Numbered from the stretch's first letter, positions 9,957-19,368 are shown. The stretch is DNA of 64,000 nucleotides from Niveispirillum cyanobacteriorum (GCF_002868735.1 NZ_CP025613.1:248001-312000), one strand, 5' to 3'. Notes: a model not told the origin generated them from the letters alone. Program-made: numbers and translations.

Positions 9957-11422
9957 TGGCGACGCGGCCCCGCGCCCTGATGATCCAGGGGACCGGATCG
10001 GATGTCGGCAAGTCGCTGCTGGTGGCAGCACTGGTCCGCGCCTTTGCCAACCGGGGGCTGTCGGTACGGCCCTTCAAGCCGCAGAACATGTCCAACAATG
10101 CCGCCGTCACGGCGGACGGGGGGGAGATCGGGCGGGCGCAGGCATTGCAGGCGCGTGCCGCCCGTGTCGCGCCCTCGGTCCATATGAACCCGGTCCTGCT
10201 GAAACCGCAGAGCGATACGGGTGCACAGGTGGTGGTGCAAGGCCGTATGCTGGGCACCGCCGAGGCATCGGAATATCAGCAGCGCAAAGGCACGCTGCTG
10301 ACCGCCGTGCTGGACAGTTTCGGCCGGCTGGGAGAGGGGGCTGACCTGATCCTGGTGGAAGGGGCCGGCAGCCCGGCGGAAACCAACCTGCGGGCCCGCG
10401 ACATCGCCAATATGGGTTTCGCGCTGGCCGCCGATGTGCCCGTCATCCTGGCTGGCGATATCGACCGGGGTGGGGTGATCGCCAGCATCGTGGGCACGCA
10501 TACGGTGCTGGACCATGCCGACCGCGCCGCCATCAAGGGCTTCATCATCAACAAGTTCCGGGGCGATGTCCTGCTGTTTGATGATGGCCTGATCGAGATC
10601 ATGCGCCGTACCGACTGGCCCAGTTTCGGCGTCCTGCCCTTCCTGTCTGCCGCCGCGCGGTTGCCGGCGGAGGATGCGGTGGTGTTGGACCATTGGCGCG
10701 CGGGGGCGGGCCGGGCGCTGCGTATCGCTGTGCCAATGCTGTCGCGCATCGCCAATTTCGATGATTTTGACCCGCTACGCCTGGAACCATCGGTATCGGT
10801 GACCATGGTGCCGCCGGGCCGTCCCCTGCCGCTCGATGCCGACCTGATCATCCTGCCGGGCAGCAAAGCCACCATCGCCGATCTGGCCTTTTTCCGCGCC
10901 AATGGCTGGGACGTGGATCTGCACGCCCATATCAGGCGCGGCGGGCGCGTGCTTGGCATCTGTGGCGGCTATCAGATGTTGGGCCGCACCATCGCCGATC
11001 CTGGCGGGATCGAGGGGCCGGCGGGGACCCAAGTGCAGGGTCTGGGCTGGCTGGAGGTTGACACGGTCCTGACGGGGATCAAGGTTCTGAAGCCCGTCAC
11101 CGGTAACGGTGCGGCGGGGGAGGGGACGTTTGCCGGCTATGAGATGCATGTCGGCGTGACGACGGGGCGGGGCCGTGACCGACCCGTGCTGCGCATCGAC
11201 GGGGTGGGGGCGGAGGGGGCGGTATCGCCCGATGGCCGCATCGCCGGGTGTTATGTGCATGGCCTGTTTTCCAGCGATGCTTTCCGCGCTGGATTCCTGT
11301 CCGGGTTCGGCGTGGCGTCGGGCCTGTCCTATCAGACGGCGGTCGATGCAGCATTGGATGAATGTGCGGCGGCGGTGGAGCGGCACCTGGATTTGGACGG
11401 GCTGCTGGCCGTCGCGGGGTAA
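9956..11422 (+). CDS. cobQ: Cobyric acid synthase CobQ
   Basis: A 488-residue glutamine-dependent amidotransferase that amidates four side chains of adenosylcobyrinic diamide. The N-terminal dethiobiotin-synthetase-like ATPase begins [18 protein letters not shown] and has [12 protein letters not shown]. The C-terminal glutamine amidotransferase has the nucleophile region [11 protein letters not shown] and the late CYVHGLF histidine. It ends the plus-strand cobalamin run; a palindromic repeat follows. Confidence 0.96.
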   Translation: MATRPRALMIQGTGSDVGKSLLVAALVRAFANRGLSVRPFKPQNMSNNAAVTADGGEIGRAQALQARAARVAPSVHMNPVLLKPQSDTGAQVVVQGRMLGTAEASEYQQRKGTLLTAVLDSFGRLGEGADLILVEGAGSPAETNLRARDIANMGFALAADVPVILAGDIDRGGVIASIVGTHTVLDHADRAAIKGFIINKFRGDVLLFDDGLIEIMRRTDWPSFGVLPFLSAAARLPAEDAVVLDHWRAGAGRALRIAVPMLSRIANFDDFDPLRLEPSVSVTMVPPGRPLPLDADLIILPGSKATIADLAFFRANGWDVDLHAHIRRGGRVLGICGGYQMLGRTIADPGGIEGPAGTQVQGLGWLEVDTVLTGIKVLKPVTGNGAAGEGTFAGYEMHVGVTTGRGRDRPVLRIDGVGAEGAVSPDGRIAGCYVHGLFSSDAFRAGFLSGFGVASGLSYQTAVDAALDECAAAVERHLDLDGLLAVAG

Positions 11423-11453
11423 GGGGGGGTAACTTTGGTTTCCCTCATCTCGC

Positions 11454-11567
11454 CATCCCGGCGAAAGCCGGGACCCAGGAGTCAAGGGGTAAACCTCGAC
11501 AACGCTTTGGTTGGCTCGGGGGAGAGGTCGTGCTTCTGGCGCCTGGGTCCCGGCTTCCGCCGGGATG
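11454..11567. repeat. REP/MITE-like palindromic intergenic element
   Basis: Two 26-base arms, 11454-11479 and 11542-11567, are inverted repeats with one mismatch. Each arm is itself a small hairpin around CCCGGCGAAAGCCGGG or its near copy. This is the common CATCCCGG...CCGGGATG intergenic palindrome of alphaproteobacteria. It lies between convergent cobQ and cbiB and may stop transcription from both sides. Confidence 0.8.
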
Positions 11568-11590
11568 ACGGTGGAGAGGGGTTATATCCG

Positions 11591-12532
11591 CTAAACCAAG
11601 GCCCAGAACGCCGCCAGCAGCCACAGCAGCGCCAACGCGCCGCGATACAGCCGAAGCCCCGCTGCGATATCCGCCGCTGTCGCCTCGTCCCTTCCATCGC
11701 CCATCCAGTGATCGTCCACCACATGCCCGGCATAGCGGCGGGGACCGGCCAACCGCAGGCCAAGGGCGCCGGCCATTGCGGCCTCCGGCCAGCCGGCGTT
11801 GGGGCTGCGATGGTGGCAAGCATCGCGCCACACAGCACGCAGCGCCGTCCACGCGCGGCGGCCCGAAGCCAGGGCCAGCAACAGGGCGGTGAGGCGGGAG
11901 GCCGGCAGGTTCACCAGATCATCCAGGCGGGCAGCGGCCCATCCGAAGGCCTCATGCCGGGGCGTGCGGTGGCCAATCATACTGTCGGCGGTGTTGATGG
12001 CCTTATAGGCCAGGATGCCGGGCAGACCACCGACGGCCAGCCAGAAGGCGGGCGCCGTCGCCCCGTCGGAGAAATTCTCCGCAAGACTTTCGATGGCGGC
12101 CCGTGCCACCCCCGCCTCATCCAGGCTTTCCGGGTCGCGGCCCACAATATGGGCCACAGCGGCACGACCACCTGCCAAGCCGCCTTCATTCAGCCCGACC
12201 GAAACCGCGTTGACGAACTGGTACAGACTGCGTTGAGCCAGCAGTGTCGATGCAAGCAGCCCCAGCGGCAGCCACCCAAGGGGCAGGGACAGCAGCCAGA
12301 CCTGCAGCCCGGCCCCAATCGCGACCGCGCCACCCACCAGGATGATCACCGTCACTACGCCGCCCAGCCGCCGCAGCCAGCCCTGCCCCCGGTTCAGCGT
12401 GCTGTCCAGGGCGGCAATCAGGGTCCCGATCCAGACAACCGGGTGACGGATGATGTGGAAAACGGCATCCGGATAGCCCAGCAGAGCTTCCAAGACCAGC
12501 GCACAGATCAATAGGGGTGGGAAAATCTCCAT
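11591..12532 (-). CDS. cbiB: Adenosylcobinamide-phosphate synthase CbiB/CobD
   Basis: A 313-residue inner-membrane protein that attaches aminopropanol (or its phosphate) to adenosylcobyric acid. The chosen start gives MEIFPPLLICALVLEALLGY, the usual hydrophobic start of the family. Conserved parts include HPVVWIGTLI, the SLAENFSDGATAPAFW block, and the segment TADSMIGHRTPRHEAFGWAA followed by ARLDDLVNLPASRL. The frame stays open upstream to 12655, across the start of the divergent cobC gene. The name cobD is also used for this enzyme. Confidence 0.93.
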   Translation of the reverse strand: MEIFPPLLICALVLEALLGYPDAVFHIIRHPVVWIGTLIAALDSTLNRGQGWLRRLGGVVTVIILVGGAVAIGAGLQVWLLSLPLGWLPLGLLASTLLAQRSLYQFVNAVSVGLNEGGLAGGRAAVAHIVGRDPESLDEAGVARAAIESLAENFSDGATAPAFWLAVGGLPGILAYKAINTADSMIGHRTPRHEAFGWAAARLDDLVNLPASRLTALLLALASGRRAWTALRAVWRDACHHRSPNAGWPEAAMAGALGLRLAGPRRYAGHVVDDHWMGDGRDEATAADIAAGLRLYRGALALLWLLAAFWALV

Positions 12533-12551
12533 GATGGAACAAGGTGATAGC

Positions 12552-13559
12552 ATGGATGGTGGGTTCGCGCAGCCCCATGGCGGCGACCTGGGCGTAATGT
12601 CTGCCCTGTTCCCCGATGCGCCACGGCCCTGGATCGATCTGTCGACGGGCATCAACCCCTGGCCCTACCCACTACCTCTATTGGAGCCGGCACTGTGGAC
12701 CCGCCTGCCATCGGCGGCGGATGTGGTGGCTTTGAAGCAGGCTGCCATGGCGGCCTATGGCGTGACCGATCCGGACGCGATCCTGGCCGCACCAGGATCG
12801 CAGGTGCTGATTAGCGGCTTACCCTTCCTGCGACCGGCGGGGGCGGATGTGACGATTGTCGGCCCCACTTATGGCGAACATGCGCCGGCCTGGGTGCGGG
12901 CAGGGCATCGGGTACGGATGATCGCCGATCTGCCGGACTTGGGCGGACCGCTGCCCGACGTGCTACTGCTGGTCAATCCCAACAATCCCGACGGGCGCAC
13001 CCACGATCCGGCCCGGCTGCGGCCCCTTCTGTCGGAAATCGCGCGGCGTGGGGGATGGATGCTGGTGGACGAGGCGTTCTGTGACCTGATGCCCGATTTG
13101 TCGCTGGCTCCGCTCGCGGGGCAACCGGGTCTGTTGATCCTGCGCTCCTTCGGCAAGTTTTTCGGATTGGCGGGTCTGCGCTTGGGCTTTTTGATGGCCC
13201 CGCCGGATATGGTTCGTGCCATGTCGGCCCGGCTGGGACCTTGGGCCGTCGCGGGGCCGGCGCTGGCCGTCGGGGCGGCGGCCCTATCCGATGCGGGTTG
13301 GCAGGCGGATACCCGGCGCCGGCTGGCGGACGCCATGGGTAGGTCGTTGAGTCTATATCGAAAGGCCGGTATGGAGATCCTGGGACACACGGACCTCTAT
13401 GCCTTGCTCCGTGAACCGGAAGGGCGCGGTCTGTTTATTGGAATGGGTCGTGCGGGGCTGCTGATCCGGGCATTTCCCGACCGCCCTGGCTTATTCCGGC
13501 TGGGCCTTCCCCCCGATTCTGTTGCATTCGATCGGGTGGCCTCTGTCCTAACCATCTGA
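12552..13559 (+). CDS. cobC: Threonine-phosphate decarboxylase (CobC/CobD family)
   Basis: A PLP-dependent fold-type I enzyme of 335 residues that makes the aminopropanol phosphate used by CbiB. Features are HGGDLGVMSALFP, the LSTGINPWPYP block, VNPNNPDGR, the WMLVDEAFCDL strand and the PLP lysine in LRSFGKFFGLAGLRLGF. ATG 12552 was chosen because AAGGTG (12541-12546) is five bases ahead; ATG 12531 or 12534 are in frame but would overlap the first codon of cbiB. The pair is divergent with starts about 20 bases apart. Confidence 0.92.
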   Translation: MDGGFAQPHGGDLGVMSALFPDAPRPWIDLSTGINPWPYPLPLLEPALWTRLPSAADVVALKQAAMAAYGVTDPDAILAAPGSQVLISGLPFLRPAGADVTIVGPTYGEHAPAWVRAGHRVRMIADLPDLGGPLPDVLLLVNPNNPDGRTHDPARLRPLLSEIARRGGWMLVDEAFCDLMPDLSLAPLAGQPGLLILRSFGKFFGLAGLRLGFLMAPPDMVRAMSARLGPWAVAGPALAVGAAALSDAGWQADTRRRLADAMGRSLSLYRKAGMEILGHTDLYALLREPEGRGLFIGMGRAGLLIRAFPDRPGLFRLGLPPDSVAFDRVASVLTI

Positions 13560-13603
13560 AAATGCATATGCCTGACTGATTTTTATGCAGATTCGGGGAT
13601 GGT

Positions 13604-13632
13604 TTGACATGTTTCGGTACAAATCATAGACT
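13604..13632 (+). promoter_or_regulatory. Candidate sigma-70 promoter for the TPR-hydroxylase gene
   Basis: TTGACA (13604-13609), a 17-base spacer and TAGACT (13627-13632) fit a housekeeping promoter. It reads toward the gene that starts at 13761. Confidence 0.5.
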
Positions 13633-13706
13633 GTTAATCACTCGTTAAGCACGGGGTGCGGGTGGTGCTTTACAGAATTGGCACCATCCCTATCATTCGA
13701 AATGGT

Positions 13707-13724
13707 CTAGTCCGTTAGGACTAG
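13707..13724. promoter_or_regulatory. Small inverted repeat in the 5' leader
   Basis: CTAGTCC (13707-13713) and GGACTAG (13718-13724) are a perfect seven-base inverted repeat with a four-base loop, downstream of the candidate promoter. It could be an operator or an mRNA hairpin. Confidence 0.3.
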
Positions 13725-13760
13725 GGCGTGAGCGTTTTGCCGTGTGTGAGGGAACAGCCG

Positions 13761-14951
13761 ATGGCGGTAGCGGAACTGACGGCCCAGGATACCAGCCTGA
13801 CGGCCATGCGCCTGATGGCGTCGGGCCGCATGCGCGACGCGCGGGAGATGTTGGAAGCCGCTCTGCGTCGCTTTCCTGGTGACATTTCGCTTTGGCTGAA
13901 CCTGGCCGTGTCGCACCGCGCCGGTGGTGATCTGACAAGTACCCTGGCGACGCTGGACAGTGCGCTGCGCGTTGATCCGCGTAATTTCCTGGCCCTGCTG
14001 ATGCGGGCCAGTGTCTTGGAGGCGCAGGGGCAGCAGCGCCAGGCGGCACAGGCCTATGGCGTCGCCCTGACCCAGTATTCCCCGCACGGTCATTATGATG
14101 AGCCGACCCGCCGTGCCGTGGCCCGCGCGCAGCAGATCCATGAGGCGTATCTACGTGAGTTGGAAGGCAGCCTGCGCGGCTCCGTCGCTGAACTGTCCAG
14201 CCCGCGCGGACCGGCGGAGACACGGCGTATCGACCAGATGATCGATCATCTGGTGGGCCGGCGGAAGGTCTATACCCAGAAGCCCACGCATTTCCATTTG
14301 CCGGGCCTGCCCTCCATCGAATTTTTTGAGCGTGAGGAATTCCCCTGGCTGCAACGGCTGGAAGGGGCGACGCGCGATATTCAGCGGGAACTGGCGGGCC
14401 TGCTGGCTGATCCGGATCAGTCCGGGTCCGTACCGTATGTGCAATATCCCGACTGGGCGCCGCTTGATCAGTGGAAACCACTGAACCATTCCCCGCGGTG
14501 GAGCGCCTTCCATCTGCTGGAAAAGGGGCTGCCGGTGCCGGCCAATGCCGACCGCTGCCCCGTTACCATGTCGGTACTGGCCGATATGCCGCAGCCACGC
14601 GTGCCGCAGCGGTCGCCCGTTGCCATGTTCTCCCTGCTGAAGCCGCGCACCCGCATTCCGCCGCACCATGGCGTGGCCAACACCCGGCTGGTGGTGCATC
14701 TGCCGCTGGTGGTACCTGACAACTGCGGCTTTCGTGTCGGGAATGAAACGCGGGAATGGAAGGTCGGGCAGGCCTGGGTGTTCGATGACACGATCGAACA
14801 CGAAGCCTGGAACGACAGTGACGAGTTGCGCGTTGTCCTGATCTTCGACATCTGGCACCCCTATCTGACCGAGGTGGAGCGGGAAGCCTATGCCCGCATC
14901 ATGACCAGTATGGACGCAGTGACGGGGACGGTGGCCGACGGGGGCATCTGA
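13761..14951 (+). CDS. TPR-aspartyl/asparaginyl beta-hydroxylase family protein
   Basis: A 396-residue soluble protein. Residues about 5-130 form TPR-like helical pairs (MRDAREMLEAALRRFP, DISLWLNLAVSHRAGGD). Residues about 210-380 match the aspartyl/asparaginyl beta-hydroxylase domain, a 2-oxoglutarate/Fe(II) dioxygenase. RIPPHHGVANTRLVVHLPL holds the first iron histidine candidates, VFDDTIEHEAWN the distal histidine, and ELRVVLIFDIWHP the C-terminal strand. The ATG with AGGGA eight bases ahead was preferred over GTG 13728. The substrate is unknown. It stands alone, not in the cobalamin run. Confidence 0.82.
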   Translation: MAVAELTAQDTSLTAMRLMASGRMRDAREMLEAALRRFPGDISLWLNLAVSHRAGGDLTSTLATLDSALRVDPRNFLALLMRASVLEAQGQQRQAAQAYGVALTQYSPHGHYDEPTRRAVARAQQIHEAYLRELEGSLRGSVAELSSPRGPAETRRIDQMIDHLVGRRKVYTQKPTHFHLPGLPSIEFFEREEFPWLQRLEGATRDIQRELAGLLADPDQSGSVPYVQYPDWAPLDQWKPLNHSPRWSAFHLLEKGLPVPANADRCPVTMSVLADMPQPRVPQRSPVAMFSLLKPRTRIPPHHGVANTRLVVHLPLVVPDNCGFRVGNETREWKVGQAWVFDDTIEHEAWNDSDELRVVLIFDIWHPYLTEVEREAYARIMTSMDAVTGTVADGGI

Positions 14952-15024
14952 GGGGCATAGAAGTCGGTTCTGACGCTACGCTTGCCCCTTTCCGCCGGGC
15001 CGCTGCGATCTATCTCGCCCGCCC

Positions 15025-16212
15025 ATGCAGATGATCAATTTTCCCCCGACGCGCGCCGCCGGCCTGGACCGGCTGTCCCGTTTCACCCCCCGCATGGGCC
15101 GTACCTATGCCGCTGGTCGCAACAGCGACCCTGGTCCCGGCAAGCGCCATGCCGTATCCGAACTGTCGCCGTATGTCCGGCACCGGCTAGTGACCGAACA
15201 AGAGCTGTTGCAGGCGGCCATCGCCGCGCATGGGGTGGAGGCAGCGGAGAAGTTTGTCGCAGAGGTGTTCTGGCGTACCTATTGGAAGGGCTGGCTGGAA
15301 ATGCGGTCCGGCATCTATGACCGCTATGCCCTGGGGCTGAACGCGGCCATGAATGCCATGGCGCATGACCGGTCGCTGGCGCGCCGGGTGGAGCGGGCCT
15401 GCGAAGGCCGATCGGGTATTGAGGGTTTTGACGACTGGGCGGTCGAACTGGTGGAGACCGGTTATCTGCATAACCATGCCCGCATGTGGTTCGCCAGCAT
15501 CTGGATTTTCACGCTGCGCCTGCCCTGGGAACTGGGGGCCGATTTCTTCTTCCGCCACCTGCTGGATGGGGACCCGGCCAGTAACACCCTGTCCTGGCGC
15601 TGGGTGGCGGGCCTGCATACCAAGGGCAAAACCTATCTGGCCCGCCGCGACAATATCCGCGACCACACCTATGGCCGGTTCAATCCCGAGGGGTTGAGCG
15701 GGGTTGCGGTGGCGCTGGAGGAACCAGCCCCACCGGCTGCCACCCCCATCGCGCCCGTGCCAACGCCCGACCGGCGGGCGGCTACGGGCCTGCTGCTGCA
15801 TGGCGATGATGTGGCGGGGGTGGGGTTGGGAATCGGCGTCGATATCAGCGCCGTGGCGGGCCTGATTATTGATGATGGCCGGTCGGCCATGGTGCAGGAC
15901 TGGACCGCGGCGGCGCTGGGCGATGGTGTGACGGAGATGGGGCGGCGTCTGGGCCTGTCTGGTTCATGCCTTGGCATGGGTGATGTTTTGGCCTGGGCCC
16001 GTGCCCATGGCCTGACGCAGGTGCTGGTACCGGAGGCGCCCGTGGGGCCGGTGCGGACCGCGCTGGGTCGCCTGTCGGTGGAACTGGGCGGGGCGGGGGT
16101 AAAGCTGCTGCCCCTGCGCAGACCCTATGACGCGCTGTGCTGGCCCTATGCCGGCAAGGGCTTCTTCGCCTTCAAGGAAAAGATCCCAACGCTTCTGACA
16201 CAGGTGATTTAG
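15025..16212 (+). CDS. Photolyase/cryptochrome-like FAD-binding protein, domains apparently permuted
   Basis: A 395-residue protein. Residues about 30-215 look like the photolyase FAD domain: VSELSPYVRHRLVTEQ, EVFWRTYWKGWLEM, the central YLHNHARMWFASIWIFTL and the LSWRWVAGLHTKGKTYLA block. Residues about 245-395 form an alpha/beta domain ending with YDALCWPYAGKGFFAFKEKI, which resembles the end of the N-terminal antenna domain of photolyases. Normal photolyases have the alpha/beta domain first, so this order looks circularly permuted. The cofactor is probably FAD; whether it repairs DNA cannot be told. Start ATG 15025 is the first in frame. Confidence 0.72.
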   Translation: MQMINFPPTRAAGLDRLSRFTPRMGRTYAAGRNSDPGPGKRHAVSELSPYVRHRLVTEQELLQAAIAAHGVEAAEKFVAEVFWRTYWKGWLEMRSGIYDRYALGLNAAMNAMAHDRSLARRVERACEGRSGIEGFDDWAVELVETGYLHNHARMWFASIWIFTLRLPWELGADFFFRHLLDGDPASNTLSWRWVAGLHTKGKTYLARRDNIRDHTYGRFNPEGLSGVAVALEEPAPPAATPIAPVPTPDRRAATGLLLHGDDVAGVGLGIGVDISAVAGLIIDDGRSAMVQDWTAAALGDGVTEMGRRLGLSGSCLGMGDVLAWARAHGLTQVLVPEAPVGPVRTALGRLSVELGGAGVKLLPLRRPYDALCWPYAGKGFFAFKEKIPTLLTQVI

Positions 16213-16274
16213 GCTGGATCGCGGCACGCATCTCCCATTATATGATCTTCGATATCGATAAATGGGAGGATATG

Positions 16275-16774
16275 ATGTGGCGCATGATGGGTCGTTACCT
16301 GCTGGCCGGGGTCTTGCTCCTGGGTGTGTCGGCCTGTGTTACGGGTGGACAGAAACCAGCAATGCCGGCGTCGGTCTGGCGGCCGGCCTGGGCGCTGGCC
16401 CTGCTGCCCCCCGGTGATGCCCCCACCTATGATCGGCAGACGGTGCGCCAGACCCTGGTGCTCGATGCCGATGGACAAGCCGTACGCCTTCGTTTCACGA
16501 ATGAACTGGGGGTGCAGAAGTTGAGCTTTGGCCCTGTCGGTTTGCCCCCCTAGACGCCAGTGGCGAGGTTATGGTGCAAGCAGTTGCCGTGACCTTTGGG
16601 GGTAATGCGCAGGCCAGCCTGGCCATTGGCGCCCCGCTGTTGAGCGATCCGGTGTCCATGCCCGTCCTGATAGGCCAGCGCTTGGCACTGTTGATTCATT
16701 ATCGTGGAGCGACAATCGCGGCGAGCCACCGCCCGGAGGTGGAAATCGCGCCCCCACATCCACTGATGCTATAA
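16275..16774 (+). pseudogene. Broken SGNH/GDSL hydrolase lipoprotein, N-terminal fragment
   Basis: ATG 16275 with GGGAGG five bases ahead starts a lipoprotein signal (LLLGVSAC lipobox). The mature part, SVWRPAWALALLPPGDAPTY and VRQTLVLDADGQAVRLRFTN, matches the N-terminus of SGNH hydrolases. The frame stops at 16551-16553 just after a run of six C (16545-16550). One extra C would join it to the frame that continues LDASGEVMVQAVAVTFGGNA and LLIHYRG, again typical of the family. That second frame ends at 16774, before any GDS catalytic motif, so the catalytic domain is missing. The family identification is from motif recall. The 3' loss marks the left edge of the accessory island. Confidence 0.65.
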
Positions 16775-17044
16775 CAACCCGTCCACCCCAGCTGTGGCAG
16801 CATAATCAACCAGGAGAGCGGATACCGAGCTCAACAGCGGTTCAAACCTGTCCAGATGTTGGGGACCAGCTCAGAATCATGTGGCACCTTGGATTTTGGA
16901 CACAGATTGCGTCCAGGTGCCTATGCATCTTTTCGGATTACCCTAGCAGGTGAAGGGTAAATCACCCATAAAAAAGAGAATAGCAGAATTGTGTAGGGCG
17001 CATAAAAGATGCACTAGAAAACCGCTGACCGGTAACCACCTGCT
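16775..17044. other. Gene-free stretch at the island edge
   Basis: These 270 bases have lower GC than the DNA to the left. No open frame with coding character, no clear repeat and no terminator was seen. Confidence 0.5.
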
Positions 17045-18519
17045 TCACCTCGCCTTTGTCACTGGTGGAAAAGGGGGCCTAATGTGAATTCCGATCTCGT
17101 CTGTGCCATCGACCCTGTAACCTGAGACGCTCCTGGCGATGTCAGCCCCCGGTAAAGCCCCCTTCGACAACAATTCCTGCGCAATCTGGTCAATGAGCGA
17201 CATCCGGGGCGACAATAGGGAGATGGTTCTGCTGTATTCCTGATCGAGCACTTTGCGAACCCAGCAAAATAAGTCCGGATTTCGTGACAGCAGCATGGAT
17301 GTCCGTTCGTGTTGAACATTGCCCATCCATACCAGATGGTCGCCTAAGCCAAACCCGGCGTAAAGGGCTGCGGCAAGGTTTGTCGCCCGCGCGAGATCAC
17401 TGTGAACGGTCCCACCAGATCCCAATCCTGGTGTCCCGAGACGCAGTTCCTCACTGGCACGCCCTGCCAGTAGAACTCGGATCTTCGCACGGACATCATC
17501 CTCACAGAGTGCCGGTATACGTTCTACGGTGACCCCAGGCTCAAAGCCCACGACGCTCACTTCCCGGATTTGGCCTGGGAACTCAACTTCGGCTATGATC
17601 GCATGCCCGGCCTCGTGGATAGCGATCCGCCAGCCCAGTTCCCCTGACGGTGTCGGGACACGGGGAATCTGAGCGACCAAGTCTTCCACGATCATCGTCC
17701 GGCCAGTCCTGCGTGCAAGTCGTCGAGCCCCTCGGATCCATTGCTCCGTGTCGGCACCCGATGCATTCAGGCCAGCGACCAACGGCAACAAGTCAACCCC
17801 TGCCAGATCATCATCACCGAGCTGACATCTCATGATCTGCGCCAGTGCCCTATCATCAGGTAGTGGAACGGAAATCACCCGATCCAGCCGACCAGGCCGG
17901 ATAAGAGCCGGATCGACATCCCTGCTGTTCGAAGCAGCGATCAGCACAACCCCTTCACGGCCCAAAGTACCATCTGTCAATTCAAGCAACGCGTTAACCA
18001 CCTGAACGCTGTAATCACGGTGGTGAGATCGCATCGTGGCGCGGTTCCCAAAAGCATCAATCTCGTCAATGAACAGGATGCATGGCGCTGCGGCCAGGGC
18101 ACCAGCAAAGGTCCGCCGCATCGCAGCAAGCATGTCGCCTTGATGACCAGCAGCTTGCCATTCACTATGTGATCCCGTGATCAGTGGCAGGTTTGTCGTC
18201 GCCGCCAAGCGATTAGCAAAAGTGGTTTTCCCCGTGCCTGGCGGGCCAACAAGCAGACAGCCACGGTCTACATCCGACCAACCAATGCGGCCCTCTTGGA
18301 AATCCTTCAGGTCGACAACGAGGTCAATGCCCCAGTTTTTAGCCTCATCCATCCCATAAAGATCGTGCAGCGTGGGGCTTTTAGGGCGGCTCCTAGATGT
18401 CTCCACGCAGAATTGGCGTAGCCGTTGCAGCCACCCATTAGCCGTCTCCTGATGGCGGAGTGACAGCCGAAGCGCATCTTGTGTCAGGAGCCGACAGAGA
18501 CTGTCTTCAACCATAACTT
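17045..18519 (-). pseudogene. C-terminal part of an FtsH-like AAA+ protease split by IS5
   Basis: This holds the AAA and peptidase domains of a gene whose first part is at 19369-19996. In the restored 700-residue protein, Walker A GPPGTGKT is at about 301-308, Walker B is in CILFIDEIDAFG, and the second region of homology with arginine fingers is AASNSRDVDPALIRPGRLDR. An M41-type zinc site HEAGH is at about 511-515, with the probable third ligand Asp in GGTVHSDLARAT near 584. There is no membrane helix, so it would be a soluble relative of FtsH. The fragment can start at TTG 18535 or ATG 18514 and might still be translated. The 242-residue gene upstream is in the same direction. Confidence 0.85.
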
Positions 18520-18521
18520 TA

Positions 18522-19368
18522 GGTTCCAGACTCAATCAGGTCCAGTATGCCACGATGGTTGCAATTGCGAGGGTGGACAGGAAATTTCTGGCGAGCTTGT
18601 CGTATCGGGTGGCGACGCGTCGGAAGTCCTTGAGACGGCAGAAGACGGCCTCGACCATCCATCGGAACTTGTACCTGAGCTTGTCGAAGCGGATGGGCTT
18701 TTTGCGTGACTTTCTGCCGGGAATGACAGGCTTCGCGCCCTTCTCCTTGATCTTGGTCCGCAATTTATCGCTGTCATATCCCTTGTCGGCCAGGACATAG
18801 CGGCAATCATCAACCTCAGCCAGCAGGGTCTCGGCCATGGTGATGTCGGAAACGTTGCCCGCCGTTACATGCAAGGCCACCGGGCGGCCGAGCGTGTCAG
18901 TCAGGGCGTGGACTTTTGTGGTCTGACCGCCTCTGGAAATGCCAATGGCTTGCGCCTTGGCCCCCCTTTTCCGCCGTGGGCACACCGGTGTGCCTTCACG
19001 TAGCTGCCGTCCATGGCCACGCTGGTCGTGATCCATTGCCCGGCGGCCAGCGCATGTAATATCCGGTGCCAGTGTTTGCGCCCAGACCAGCGGTTGAAGC
19101 GATTGTACACCGTGGTCGGTGGGCCATATTCCGGCGGACAGTCCTTCCAGCGGCATCCGCTCTTGAGTATATGAATAATCCCACTGATGATCCGACGGTC
19201 ATCAACACGCGGCGCACCATACTTGTGCTCAGGAAGGTGCGGCTCAATCGCTGCCCACGCTTCATCCGAAAGCCAGAAAATCTCCCGCATTCAATCCTCC
19301 AACGCGTTAATCACGCCTTGGAATCACATTCAAACAGCAATTTCAATGATATGTGCCGGTTTTGACCC
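18522..19368 (-). mobile_element. IS5-family insertion sequence (847 bp)
   Basis: Its ends were set by the split host gene. TA (within a shared TAGG) occurs at 18520-18521 and 19369-19370 as target duplication, and removing the element with one copy restores a 2103-base open frame. The termini, GGTTCCAGAC inward from 18522 and GGGTCAAAAC inward from 19368, match at seven of ten positions. A transposase in two overlapping frames fills it. Confidence 0.85.
18536..19290 (-). CDS. IS5-family (IS427-like) transposase, orfA/orfB by frameshift
   Basis: A DDE transposase in two frames. OrfA (18901-19290) begins MREIFWLSDEAWAAIEPHLP and carries the helix-turn-helix-like SGIIHILKSGCRWKDCP and MDGSYVKAH with the first catalytic Asp. 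OrfB (18536-19156) continues AKAQAIGISRGGQTTKVHAL, with VLADKGYDSDKLR (second Asp) and VEAVFCRLKDFRRVATRYDK (Glu region). The switch is a -1 slip on the run A4G6 (minus strand of 18961-18970), giving HGGKGG-AKAQAIG, which matches full-length relatives. The element therefore looks active or recently active. Confidence 0.92.

Noticed and set aside
11435..12514. 359-residue plus-strand frame over cbiB
   Set aside because: It runs through the palindromic repeat and antisense to conserved CbiB motifs.
16571..16774. Separate small gene after the lipoprotein frame
   Set aside because: Its sequence continues the SGNH hydrolase N-terminus in another frame, so it is part of the same broken gene.
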